Of a DNA stretch of 44,695 bases, positions 23,328 through 30,662 are shown in pieces (the stretch's first letter is position 1; each line of letters opens with the position of its first letter). The notes beneath the pieces were generated by a model, which searched no databases, was not told where the DNA came from, and was given only the letters and a program-made list of their open reading frames with translations. Location: assembly GCA_002421825.1 (NCBI GenBank), contig DISR01000004.1:2176-46870 (forward strand), written 5' to 3'. Made by a program: the position numbers and the translations under genes. The stretch is from Thiobacillus sp. UBA6205 (lineage in GTDB: Bacteria > Pseudomonadota > Gammaproteobacteria > Burkholderiales > Thiobacillaceae).

Positions 23328-24719
23328 TTAGAAGAACACCTGCGTACGCAGCATGTAGGCGTCCTGCTCGTCCGATCCGATCGAGGTCACCGGATCGTCA
23401 AAGCTCGACTTGACGTAGTTCAGCATGACGCGCGTGTTGTAGTTGGGGATCCACTTGAGCCCGACGGTCCAGGCGTTCGCCTTGTCCGTGTAGTTCGAGT
23501 TGAGGGTCGGGCCGCTCCCGGTCAGGAAATCCGAGCCATCGAGCAGGCTGTAGCGCACGCCGACTTCCCAGGCACCGCCGCTGCCGTTCTTGAAATCCTT
23601 GCGTGGCTTGATGCCGCCGAACTTGCCGCCCTTGTACGAATCGGCGTATTTCTCGCCGGTGATCATCCACATCGCGCTGATGTAGGCGGTGTCGAGGTCC
23701 TTGTCGAAGGATCCGCCGGCGGTATTGCCGGAGAAGTTCGCCGTCATGTATTCGCCCTGCAGCTTGAAGTTGTCGTAGGCGAGCGCCAGTTCGACACCCT
23801 TGCGCTCCAGATCGACGGTGTCGTCGAGCGTAGAGAAACTTCCGGTATCGAAGATCTTTTCGCCGCGGTTGTCCGGGCGGATCGTGTCGACGTCGTCGCC
23901 GTCGACGAACTTGCCGGTCGTGTAGCCGAGGCCGAGGTGGGCGATGGTGTTCTTGCTGCCCATCATTTCCGAGAGGTTGAGCGTGCCGCGAAGGATGGTC
24001 TCCTTCTCGTCCGAGGCATTCACGTCGACTCCGGTACCGGTGTTGGCATAGGCAACGGCGAGGGTGGCGCCCTTGAATGGCGCGCCGGAAAGCATGAAGC
24101 CGAGGTTCTTGCCCACGCCGCCGTAGGTGTTGACCATGCTTCTTTCCATGAAATCAATGAAGCGCGAACTGGTCTGCTCTTCCAGGGAAAATGGCATCTT
24201 GAACTTGCCGGCCGTAATCTTCAGCGGCTTGAGCCCGGCGTATGCGATCTTGGCGGTATCGAGCTCGGTGTCATAGCCGGAATCCTCATCTTCCGTCGCG
24301 TCGTAATCGCCGGTCACCTCGTATTCCCAGTCGCCCATGAACTTGCCGGAAACACCCAGCCTGGCGCGGCGGATATCGAACATGTCGGTCGTGCCAGACC
24401 CCGGCGAGTACTTGCGATAGTCGGCCTGGACGCGACCTTCGAGCTGAATCGAATTCTGCTTGTCGGCGGTTTCGAACTTGAATCCGTTCTTGAACTTGCC
24501 CACCAGGGTTTCAGCCGTCTTCTTCTCGGCTTCCTTGGACTCCGCCGCGTGCATGGCCTTGAATTCGCCATACTCGAATTCAGAGATCACGCCTTTGGCG
24601 CGCAGTTTCTCCAGCAGCACTTCGATGGTCGATTCCGCCTGAGCGCCAACAGGCGCGATAACGAACGCCGCAGCCAGCGCGAGGGCAAGTTTTGCACGAA
24701 TCCTTTTTCGTCCAGCCAT
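23328..24719 (-). CDS. Phosphate-selective porin (OprP/OprO family)
   Basis: An outer-membrane anion porin of 463 residues. It has a signal peptide (hydrophobic ALALAAAFVIAPVGA, cleavage after AQA near residue 28), a short N-terminal coiled region (IEVLLEKLRAKGVIS) typical of OprP/O, then alternating amphipathic strands ending in the terminal Phe (TQVFF) needed for barrel assembly. GAGGAG lies 7 bases before the ATG. A possible Pho box lies 55-76 bp upstream. OprP and OprO take up phosphate and polyphosphate under phosphate starvation; Lys/Arg-rich constriction residues cannot be assigned without alignment. Some members transport other anions. Confidence 0.9.
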   Translation of the reverse strand: MAGRKRIRAKLALALAAAFVIAPVGAQAESTIEVLLEKLRAKGVISEFEYGEFKAMHAAESKEAEKKTAETLVGKFKNGFKFETADKQNSIQLEGRVQADYRKYSPGSGTTDMFDIRRARLGVSGKFMGDWEYEVTGDYDATEDEDSGYDTELDTAKIAYAGLKPLKITAGKFKMPFSLEEQTSSRFIDFMERSMVNTYGGVGKNLGFMLSGAPFKGATLAVAYANTGTGVDVNASDEKETILRGTLNLSEMMGSKNTIAHLGLGYTTGKFVDGDDVDTIRPDNRGEKIFDTGSFSTLDDTVDLERKGVELALAYDNFKLQGEYMTANFSGNTAGGSFDKDLDTAYISAMWMITGEKYADSYKGGKFGGIKPRKDFKNGSGGAWEVGVRYSLLDGSDFLTGSGPTLNSNYTDKANAWTVGLKWIPNYNTRVMLNYVKSSFDDPVTSIGSDEQDAYMLRTQVFF

Positions 24720-24773
24720 TTCAAACTCCTCTACAAGAAAGTCTGAAATGTATGCTTGACCCTTTGCAAAACC

Positions 24774-24795
24774 ATGAAGCCCAAATGAAGGTTTT
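24774..24795 (-). promoter_or_regulatory. Candidate Pho box upstream of the porin
   Basis: On the minus strand, CTTCAT occurs twice exactly 11 bp apart (CCTTCATTTGG then GCTTCATGGTT; + strand ATGAAG at 24774 and 24785). PhoB sites are 11-bp direct repeats of a CTGTCAT-type heptamer plus an A/T-rich spacer. The match is 5/7 and 4/7. Position, 55-76 bp upstream of a phosphate-selective porin, supports it. Confidence 0.45.
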
Positions 24796-24840
24796 ATTGA
24801 GGCCCCTGAGAAATCGCAGGCTGGCAGAAAGCTGGAAATA

Positions 24841-24867
24841 AAAAAGCCCGCATTGCTGCGGGCTTTT
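24841..24867 (-). terminator. Terminator of tRNA-Asn
   Basis: AGCCCGCA, loop TTGC, TGCGGGCT with T-runs on both sides. On the minus strand it begins about 11 bp after the tRNA CCA end and is followed by TTTTTTATTT. It also separates the tRNA from the porin promoter region. Confidence 0.9.
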
Positions 24868-24877
24868 GGGTGTTTCT

Positions 24878-24953
24878 TGGCTCCCCGACCTGGGCTCGAA
24901 CCAGGGACCTGCGGATTAACAGTCCGTCGCTCTACCGACTGAGCTATCGGGGA
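24878..24953 (-). tRNA. tRNA-Asn (anticodon GTT)
   Basis: A 76-nt cloverleaf on the minus strand. Acceptor TCCCCGA pairs with TCGGGGA; D-loop AGCTCAGTCGGTAGAGC; anticodon loop CTGTTAA with GTT; T-loop GGTTCGAGCCC; discriminator G and encoded CCA. A consensus promoter and a terminator flank it. Confidence 0.98.
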
Positions 24954-24967
24954 ACAGGAAAGCGCGC

Positions 24968-24996
24968 ATTCTAGAGAGAATGCGGGATTCGGTCAA
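24968..24996 (-). promoter_or_regulatory. Promoter of tRNA-Asn
   Basis: On the minus strand TTGACC (24991-24996), 17 bp, TAGAAT (24968-24973), then the GC-rich discriminator GCGCGC, as expected for a stringently controlled tRNA promoter. The tRNA 5' end is 15 bp downstream of the -10. Confidence 0.85.
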
Positions 24997-25064
24997 GCTT
25001 GTCGGCGCTTTGGCTGCCGCATTTGCCCGCCCGGCGCGCCCTGTCCGGCGCGCTTTGGCGGGGC

Positions 25065-25946
25065 TCAGGCGAGGCAGAGCGCCAGCGCTTCCTGCCAGGC
25101 CGGCATGCGGACGCCGAAGGTCTGCTGCAGCTTTTCGTTGGACAGCACGGAGTTGGCGGGGCGCTGCGCGGGGGTGGGGTATTCGGCGGTGGTAATGGCC
25201 TTGAGCGCGGGGACTTTCTCGCCGCGATTCTGCATGTCCTGCAGGATGGCTTCGGCGAAACCGTGCCAGCTTACGCGGCCGCCGCAGCTCAGGTGATAGA
25301 TGCCGGACAGGCGCTGGCGATCGTCGGCGGTGGCGCCGGGCGCGAGCCACAGCACCAACATCTGTGCGGTGGCTTCGGCAATGCTGCGTGCCCAGGTGGG
25401 GGCGCCGAACTGGTCGGCGACCACGGACAGCTTGTCGCGCTCGCGCGCGAGCCGCTGCATGGTGAGCAGGAAGTTCCTGCCGCGCAGGCCGTACACCCAG
25501 CTGGTGCGCAAAATCAGGTGTTCCGCCCCGCTCGCCTGCACCAGTTCCTCGCCGGCCTGCTTGCTGGCGCCGTACACCCCCAGGGGACGCGGTGCGTCGT
25601 ACTCGGCGTAGGCGCCGAACTGGCTGCCGTCGAACACGTAGTCGGTGGAAAAATGCACCAGGGTGATGCCGCGCCGCGCGGCCTCCTTGGCCAGCGCCAG
25701 CGGCGCCTCGGCGTTGACTGCGTAGGCCAGTTCCTGCTCGCTTTCCGCCTGGTCCACGGCGGTGTAGGCAGCGGGATTGACGATAAGGTCGGGCTTGATG
25801 GCGCGCAGCCCTGCCGCCAGGGTGTCGGGGCGGGCGAGATCGAATTCGGTGTGCGACGGCGCGACCACGCGGCCCAGCGTGGACAGCGTGCGCTGCAACT
25901 CCCAGCCCACCTGGCCGCTGGCGCCGGTAAGCAGGATGGTCCTCAC
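25065..25946 (-). CDS. rfbD: dTDP-4-dehydrorhamnose reductase
   Basis: Last step of dTDP-L-rhamnose synthesis: NADPH-dependent reduction of dTDP-4-dehydrorhamnose. The 293-residue SDR protein has GASGQVG near residue 8, FSTDYVFDG near 100 and the catalytic YGASK near 127. The start is a GTG at 25946 whose first bases overlap the rfbC stop (GTGA), giving MRTILLTGAS; a longer open frame upstream only shadows rfbC. It is the last gene of the rfbBACD operon. The region between it and the tRNA-Asn promoter shows no terminator I can identify. Confidence 0.95.
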   Translation of the reverse strand: MRTILLTGASGQVGWELQRTLSTLGRVVAPSHTEFDLARPDTLAAGLRAIKPDLIVNPAAYTAVDQAESEQELAYAVNAEAPLALAKEAARRGITLVHFSTDYVFDGSQFGAYAEYDAPRPLGVYGASKQAGEELVQASGAEHLILRTSWVYGLRGRNFLLTMQRLARERDKLSVVADQFGAPTWARSIAEATAQMLVLWLAPGATADDRQRLSGIYHLSCGGRVSWHGFAEAILQDMQNRGEKVPALKAITTAEYPTPAQRPANSVLSNEKLQQTFGVRMPAWQEALALCLA

Positions 25947-26485
25947 GCGTACACCTCGGCTTCGCTCAGCGGGACCCCCTTGCGGTCCTTTTCCGAGAGC
26001 TGCGGTTCGCCCGCGAGCGGCCATTCGATGTTGAGCACGGCATCGTTCCACAGCAGCGAGCGCTCGTGCTCGGGTGCATAGTAGTCGGTGGTCTTGTACA
26101 ACACCTCGGCATGCTCGGAAGTGACATAGAAGCCGTGCGCGAAGCCGAAGGGAATCCAGGCCATGCGCTTGTTCTCGGCCGACAGCGTCATGCCCACCCA
26201 TTTGCCGAAGCTGGGCGAGGTACGCCGCAAATCCACCGCCACGTCGAAGACTTCTCCCGCCACCACGCGCACCAGCTTGCCCTGTGGCTGCCTGATCTGG
26301 TAATGCAGCCCGCGCAGCACGCCGCGGCCGGAGCGCGAGTGATTGTCCTGCACGAACTCGAAATCGATGCCGAGCGCGGCCATGCTGCGGCGGTTGTAGC
26401 TTTCCAGGAAGAAACCGCGTGCGTCACCGAACACTTTCGGCGCGATCATGAACACGTCGGGGATGGCGGTGGCGATCTTTTCCAT
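25943..26485 (-). CDS. rfbC: dTDP-4-dehydrorhamnose 3,5-epimerase
   Basis: Converts dTDP-4-keto-6-deoxyglucose to dTDP-4-keto-rhamnose; a cupin-fold dimer of 180 residues. Motifs include DARGFFLESY, QDNHSRSGRGVLRGLHYQ with the catalytic His, and GFAHGFYVTS. The ATG at 26485 is one base after the rfbA stop, and its own stop overlaps the rfbD GTG, so translation of the three genes is coupled. Confidence 0.97.
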   Translation of the reverse strand: MEKIATAIPDVFMIAPKVFGDARGFFLESYNRRSMAALGIDFEFVQDNHSRSGRGVLRGLHYQIRQPQGKLVRVVAGEVFDVAVDLRRTSPSFGKWVGMTLSAENKRMAWIPFGFAHGFYVTSEHAEVLYKTTDYYAPEHERSLLWNDAVLNIEWPLAGEPQLSEKDRKGVPLSEAEVYA

Positions 26486-26486
26486 G

Positions 26487-27371
26487 TCAGAAAATCTGCT
26501 CTTTGAGCAGCGCCAGCAGGTACTCGCCGTACTGGTTCTTGGCCAGCGGCGCGGCCAGGCGCTGGATCTGCTCGGCGTCGATGAAGCCCTGGCGGTAGGC
26601 GATTTCCTCGGGGCAGGCGATCTTCAGGCCCTGGCGCCGTTCGATGGTCTCGATGAACTGCGCGGCCTCGAGCAGGGTCTCGTGGGTGCCGGTGTCGAGC
26701 CAGGCCTGGCCGCGGCCCATGACCTGCACGTCGAGTTCGCCCCATTCCAGGTACTGGCGGTTGACATCGGTGATTTCCAGTTCCCCGCGCGGCGAGGGCT
26801 TGAGGTCCCTGCTGATGTCCACCACGCGGTTGTCGTAAAAATACAGGCCGGTCACGGCATAGCGCGACTTGGGCAGCGCGGGCTTTTCTTCCAGGCTGAC
26901 GGCGCGGCCCTGTGGGTCGAACTCCACCACGCCGTAGCGCTCGGGATCGTGCACCGGATAGGCGAACACGCTGGCGCCGCTGGCCCTGGCATCGGCGTGC
27001 CTGAGGTCATGGGCCATGTCGTGGCCGTAGAAGATGTTGTCGCCCAGCACCAGCGCGCTGGGGGCGCCGTCGAGAAACTCTTCGCCGATGATGAAGGCCT
27101 GCGCGAGGCCGTCTGGCGAGGGCTGCACCGCATACTGGATATTGATGCCCCACTGGCTGCCGTCGCCCAGCAGTTGCTCGAAGCGCGGCGTGTCCTGCGG
27201 CGTGGAGATCAACAGGATGTCGCGGATGCCGGCCAGCATCAGCGTGGTCAGCGGGTAGTAGACCATGGGCTTGTCGTACACCGGCAAGAGCTGCTTGGAA
27301 ACCGCCTGGGTGACGGGATAGAGCCGGGTGCCGGAGCCGCCGGCGAGGATGATGCCTTTGCGCTGAGTCAT
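26487..27371 (-). CDS. rfbA: Glucose-1-phosphate thymidylyltransferase
   Basis: Makes dTDP-glucose from dTTP and glucose-1-phosphate, the first step of the rhamnose route. The 294-residue protein starts MTQRKGIILAGGSGTRLYP, the nucleotide-binding signature, with SKQLLPVYDKPM soon after, LGDNIFYGHD near 110 and EITDVNRQYL near 200. The ATG at 27371 overlaps the rfbB stop by 4 bases. Confidence 0.97.
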   Translation of the reverse strand: MTQRKGIILAGGSGTRLYPVTQAVSKQLLPVYDKPMVYYPLTTLMLAGIRDILLISTPQDTPRFEQLLGDGSQWGINIQYAVQPSPDGLAQAFIIGEEFLDGAPSALVLGDNIFYGHDMAHDLRHADARASGASVFAYPVHDPERYGVVEFDPQGRAVSLEEKPALPKSRYAVTGLYFYDNRVVDISRDLKPSPRGELEITDVNRQYLEWGELDVQVMGRGQAWLDTGTHETLLEAAQFIETIERRQGLKIACPEEIAYRQGFIDAEQIQRLAAPLAKNQYGEYLLALLKEQIF

Positions 27372-28432
27372 GTTCTTGCCGCGTAGTTGGTTTGCACCCA
27401 GTGGCGGTATTCGCCCGAGACCACATTATCCACCCAGGCTCCGTTTTCCAGATACCAGGCCACGGTCTTGCGGATGCCGGTCTCGAAGCTCTCCTGCGGC
27501 CGCCAGCCCAGTTCACCCCGGATCTTGCGCGAGTCGATGGCATAGCGCGCATCGTGGCCGGGACGGTCTTTCACGAAAGAAATGAGCTTTTCATGCGGCG
27601 TCACCGGCGAATGCGGATGCAGTTCGTCGAGGATCGTGCAAATCGTTTTCACCACCTCCAGGTTGGTCTTCTCGTTGTTGCCGCCGACATTGTAGGTTTC
27701 GCCCGGCCTGCCCTTGTCCAGCACGGCCATGATGGCGAGGCAATGGTCGGTGACGTAGAGCCAGTCGCGGATGTTGCTGCCGTCGCCGTAGATGGGCAAG
27801 GCCTTGCCATTAATGGCATTCTGGATCACCAAGGGGATCAACTTTTCCGGGAACTGGCAGGGCCCGTAATTGTTGGAGCAGTTGGTGGTGAGCACCGGCA
27901 GGCCGTAGGTGTGGTGGTAGGCGCGCACCAGGTGGTCGGACGCGGCCTTGGACGCCGAATACGGGCTGTTGGGCGCGTAGGGTGTGGTCTCGGAAAAAGG
28001 CGGGTCGTTCGGGCCCAGCGAACCGTACACCTCGTCGGTGGAAACGTGCAGGAAGCGGAAGTTCGCTTTCGCCTCCCCTTCCAGCCCGCCCCACCAGGCG
28101 CGTACGGCTTCCAGCAGGTTGAAGGTGCCGACCACGTTGGTTTCGATGAAATCGGCCGGCCCGTGGATGGAGCGGTCGACATGGCTTTCGGCGGCAAAAT
28201 TGACCACGGCGCGCAACTGGTGCTCGGCCAGCAGTTTTTCCACCAGTCCGCGGTCGCCGATGTCGCCCTGCACGAAGACATGGCGCGGATCGCTCTTTAC
28301 GGATTCCAGGCTGGCAAGATTTCCGGCGTAGGTCAGCTTGTCCAGATTGACCACTGGCTCGCCGGTGCGGGCCAGCCATTCCAGGACGAAATTGGCGCCG
28401 ATAAAGCCGGCTCCGCCGGTGACAAGAATCAT
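27368..28432 (-). CDS. rfbB: dTDP-glucose 4,6-dehydratase
   Basis: An extended SDR enzyme (354 residues) making dTDP-4-keto-6-deoxyglucose with bound NAD+. It has GGAGFIGANF at 7-16, STDEVYGSL near 132 and the catalytic YSASK near 167. It is the first gene of rfbBACD, whose product dTDP-rhamnose feeds LPS or exopolysaccharide synthesis. Upstream, TAAAAT on the minus strand (within 28433-28500) may be a -10, without a good -35. Confidence 0.97.
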   Translation of the reverse strand: MILVTGGAGFIGANFVLEWLARTGEPVVNLDKLTYAGNLASLESVKSDPRHVFVQGDIGDRGLVEKLLAEHQLRAVVNFAAESHVDRSIHGPADFIETNVVGTFNLLEAVRAWWGGLEGEAKANFRFLHVSTDEVYGSLGPNDPPFSETTPYAPNSPYSASKAASDHLVRAYHHTYGLPVLTTNCSNNYGPCQFPEKLIPLVIQNAINGKALPIYGDGSNIRDWLYVTDHCLAIMAVLDKGRPGETYNVGGNNEKTNLEVVKTICTILDELHPHSPVTPHEKLISFVKDRPGHDARYAIDSRKIRGELGWRPQESFETGIRKTVAWYLENGAWVDNVVSGEYRHWVQTNYAART

Positions 28433-28542
28433 GATGCAGGTTGGGATTCTGGCTAAAGGGTAATGCGGAATTTTATCGCGTTAGCATGCGGTGCCGGAAA
28501 AGTCTTGCAGCCAGGCACAAAAAATGGCAACTGGCCGCCGAT

Positions 28543-30363
28543 TCACAAGGCGGATATCTCGGCCATCTCGGCGGCGTCTGCGGGGATTTCCTGCCTGTCC
28601 TCGCCGCGCCGCCGTTCGATGAACAGGCTGCTGCCCTCGGTCTTTTTTGCCATCTTCTTGGCCAGCGAAGCGGCGCGCTCGACTTCGAGGTGCTGCTGGA
28701 AGTAGCCCTGTTGTACCGGGACGGCGCCAATTGACAGCACCACCAGCGAATGGAAGACCATGCGCCCGCGCCGGTCCTCGCTTTCGTATCCGCCCTGCTC
28801 GATATGCACGGCCTGGAAGCATGAAAGTCTCGCCGCGTCGAACATGCGCATGATCTCCCTGCAGCGCGCCTCCCAATCCGGGCTCTGGAAAAGCACGATG
28901 AAATCGTCGCCGCCAATGTGGCCAACGAAGTCAAGGTTGGGATCGCACTGTTCGACGATGATGCGACCCAACAACTTGATCATTTCATCTCCCTTGCGAT
29001 AGCCATAGGCATCGTTGTAGGGCTTGAAATGGTCGAGATCGAAATAGGCGGCAACAAAGCTCACGCCCGCCGTGAGCAGGCGGTCTGTATGTTCATGGAT
29101 CGGCACATTGCCTGGCAGCAAGGTTAGCGGACTGGCGTAACGCGCTGCCACCACCTGCATGTCGGTGATCTCGCGCATAAGGTCGAAGCCCGAGCCCAGG
29201 CCGCGATAGCGGCCGTTCTCGGTAATGACGAAGCCGTCGCTGAATGCCTGCTTGCCCTTGCGCACCACCAGTTCTGGCAAATCCGAAACAAGCGTGCCGA
29301 TATCCACCACCAGCGGCGCATCGTCCATGAACAAGGCGCAGCTTTTTCGGCCGAACAACTCCCGCGAATACAGGTGGGTAAAGCGGTCCAGCATGATTGG
29401 GCGACTGATCATGCCGACCGGAATGCCGTTTTCGACCACGGCCACGGCATGCAGACCCTCGTTCGCCTGCAGGATTTCCAGCACCCGCTCACTCGGCGTG
29501 CCGACATCCACGCACGGCGCCTCGATCAGCAGCCGCCGCGCATCGGGCTGCAGCCGGGCCGCACCGCATCCGGGAAAGACGCTGATCGCGGATTGCATCA
29601 GGCATTGCGTCGCTTCAGTTGACGGCACGCTGGAGGGCATGGCGGACGGGCGTCCTATCAGGTAGCCCTGGCCGAAGGCGATGCCCAGGTCTCGCACGAT
29701 CGCAAGCTCGGACGCCATTTCTATGCCTTCGGCGACGATGAAGGACTGCGATTTCTCGGCGATCTGCTGCAAAGAGCGGACAAACTGCAGTTTCACCGGA
29801 TCCTGGTTCAGGCCGGAAACGAAATGCTTGTCTATCTTCACATAACAGGGTTTCAGTTCCGACCACAGGCGCAGGCTGGAAAAACCTTCGCCCAGATCGT
29901 CCATGGCAATCTCGATGCCTACGGCGCGCAGGCCTTCGACAGCATGGATCAGCGCCGAGTATTCGAAGACCGGGTCGCTCTCGGTAATCTCCAGCACCAC
30001 CCGGCACGGGCCAAGACCGATGCTGTCGAGAAAATCGGCCAGTGCGGCCGGCTGAAAGAAAGGGTCGAACAATCGACCGGGGCGCACATTGATGAAAAGC
30101 TTGCCCATCAGTTTGCGCACCACGAAGCCCCGGGCTGCCGTCTCGACGCAAAGCCGCTCGATTTCCGAGGCCAGGCCGAAATGGTCGGCGGCACGCAGCA
30201 AGGCCAGCGGCGAATGCAGCGAACTGTCCGACGGGCCGCGCGACAAGGCCTCGTAGCCATGCACCCTGCCCTCGCGCATGTCGACGATCGGCTGAAACAG
30301 CGACGTCACCCTGCGCATTTCAAGCAGTTCGGCAAGCACGAACTGCATGTCGGTCATGTTCAT
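28543..30363 (-). CDS. EAL - CBS pair - GGDEF signalling protein (GGDDF variant)
   Basis: A soluble 606-residue protein without membrane segments. EAL comes first (about 20-250), with EAL in GYEALSRG, INVRP, EITES, DDLGEGFSSL, VKIDKHF and AEGIEM, so phosphodiesterase residues look kept. A CBS-like region follows (about 275-400), with VVENGIPVGMISRP and FVITENGRYRGLGS. The GGDEF domain is C-terminal (about 440-585) with GGDDF in place of GGDEF. CBS domains usually bind adenosyl nucleotides, so activity may respond to energy state. The start at 30363 (MNMTDMQF) could also be the ATG two codons later. It lies upstream of rfbBACD on the same strand, 110 bp apart, but functional linkage is unproven. 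Confidence 0.9.
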   Translation of the reverse strand: MNMTDMQFVLAELLEMRRVTSLFQPIVDMREGRVHGYEALSRGPSDSSLHSPLALLRAADHFGLASEIERLCVETAARGFVVRKLMGKLFINVRPGRLFDPFFQPAALADFLDSIGLGPCRVVLEITESDPVFEYSALIHAVEGLRAVGIEIAMDDLGEGFSSLRLWSELKPCYVKIDKHFVSGLNQDPVKLQFVRSLQQIAEKSQSFIVAEGIEMASELAIVRDLGIAFGQGYLIGRPSAMPSSVPSTEATQCLMQSAISVFPGCGAARLQPDARRLLIEAPCVDVGTPSERVLEILQANEGLHAVAVVENGIPVGMISRPIMLDRFTHLYSRELFGRKSCALFMDDAPLVVDIGTLVSDLPELVVRKGKQAFSDGFVITENGRYRGLGSGFDLMREITDMQVVAARYASPLTLLPGNVPIHEHTDRLLTAGVSFVAAYFDLDHFKPYNDAYGYRKGDEMIKLLGRIIVEQCDPNLDFVGHIGGDDFIVLFQSPDWEARCREIMRMFDAARLSCFQAVHIEQGGYESEDRRGRMVFHSLVVLSIGAVPVQQGYFQQHLEVERAASLAKKMAKKTEGSSLFIERRRGEDRQEIPADAAEMAEISAL

Positions 30364-30499
30364 GTCGTCAAGCCTGGATTAGCAAATACTCATACACCCT
30401 ACCCCGGATTAATTTCAGCATCGTGACGCCGCAATGGACAAGGTTCGCCTGAAGGGATTTGCAGCCTTGAAGAGCGGCTGTTCTTTCGGGAGCCCAGCC

Positions 30500-30636
30500 T
30501 AAAGTCCGCAAAAAGCCAGGCCGTAAAGAGGGTCAAATTACCGTGTTGTACCGTCTGGCCGGGGATCGGATGCCCCCTCGGCTCGCCGGGTGTGCCGGAC
30601 AGCTTTGCGGCGCTTCGTTGAGCGCCGCTTTTGTTT
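30500..30636 (+). ncRNA. Candidate structured RNA ending in a terminator
   Basis: The 299-bp gap 30364-30662, between the EAL-GGDEF start and the clpA stop, has no protein gene I can support. On the + strand it contains complementary pieces GTCCG (about 30505) and CGGAC (about 30599), GCCAG and CTGGC, and a GGGG/CCCC hairpin, ending in the strong terminator at 30607-30636. Together they could fold as a compact RNA of about 130 nt. No convincing promoter is visible and I do not recognise the family. The opposite strand, as an upstream leader of the EAL-GGDEF gene, is an alternative. Confidence 0.25.
30607..30636 (+). terminator. Rho-independent terminator on the + strand
   Basis: GCGGCGCT, loop TCGTTG, AGCGCCGC, then TTTTGTTTG. 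The T-run is only on the + strand, yet no + strand gene lies upstream. On the minus strand the same stem follows the clpA stop by 26 bp and may still stabilise that mRNA end. Confidence 0.8.
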
Positions 30637-30662
30637 GTGCACCCAGGTGTTTACAGGGCCAA

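Noticed and set aside
30364..30540. c-di-GMP (GEMM) riboswitch upstream of the EAL-GGDEF gene
   Set aside because: Looked for because of the downstream gene; the CGCAAAAAGCC-like piece is on the wrong strand and the conserved tetraloop-receptor elements are not present.
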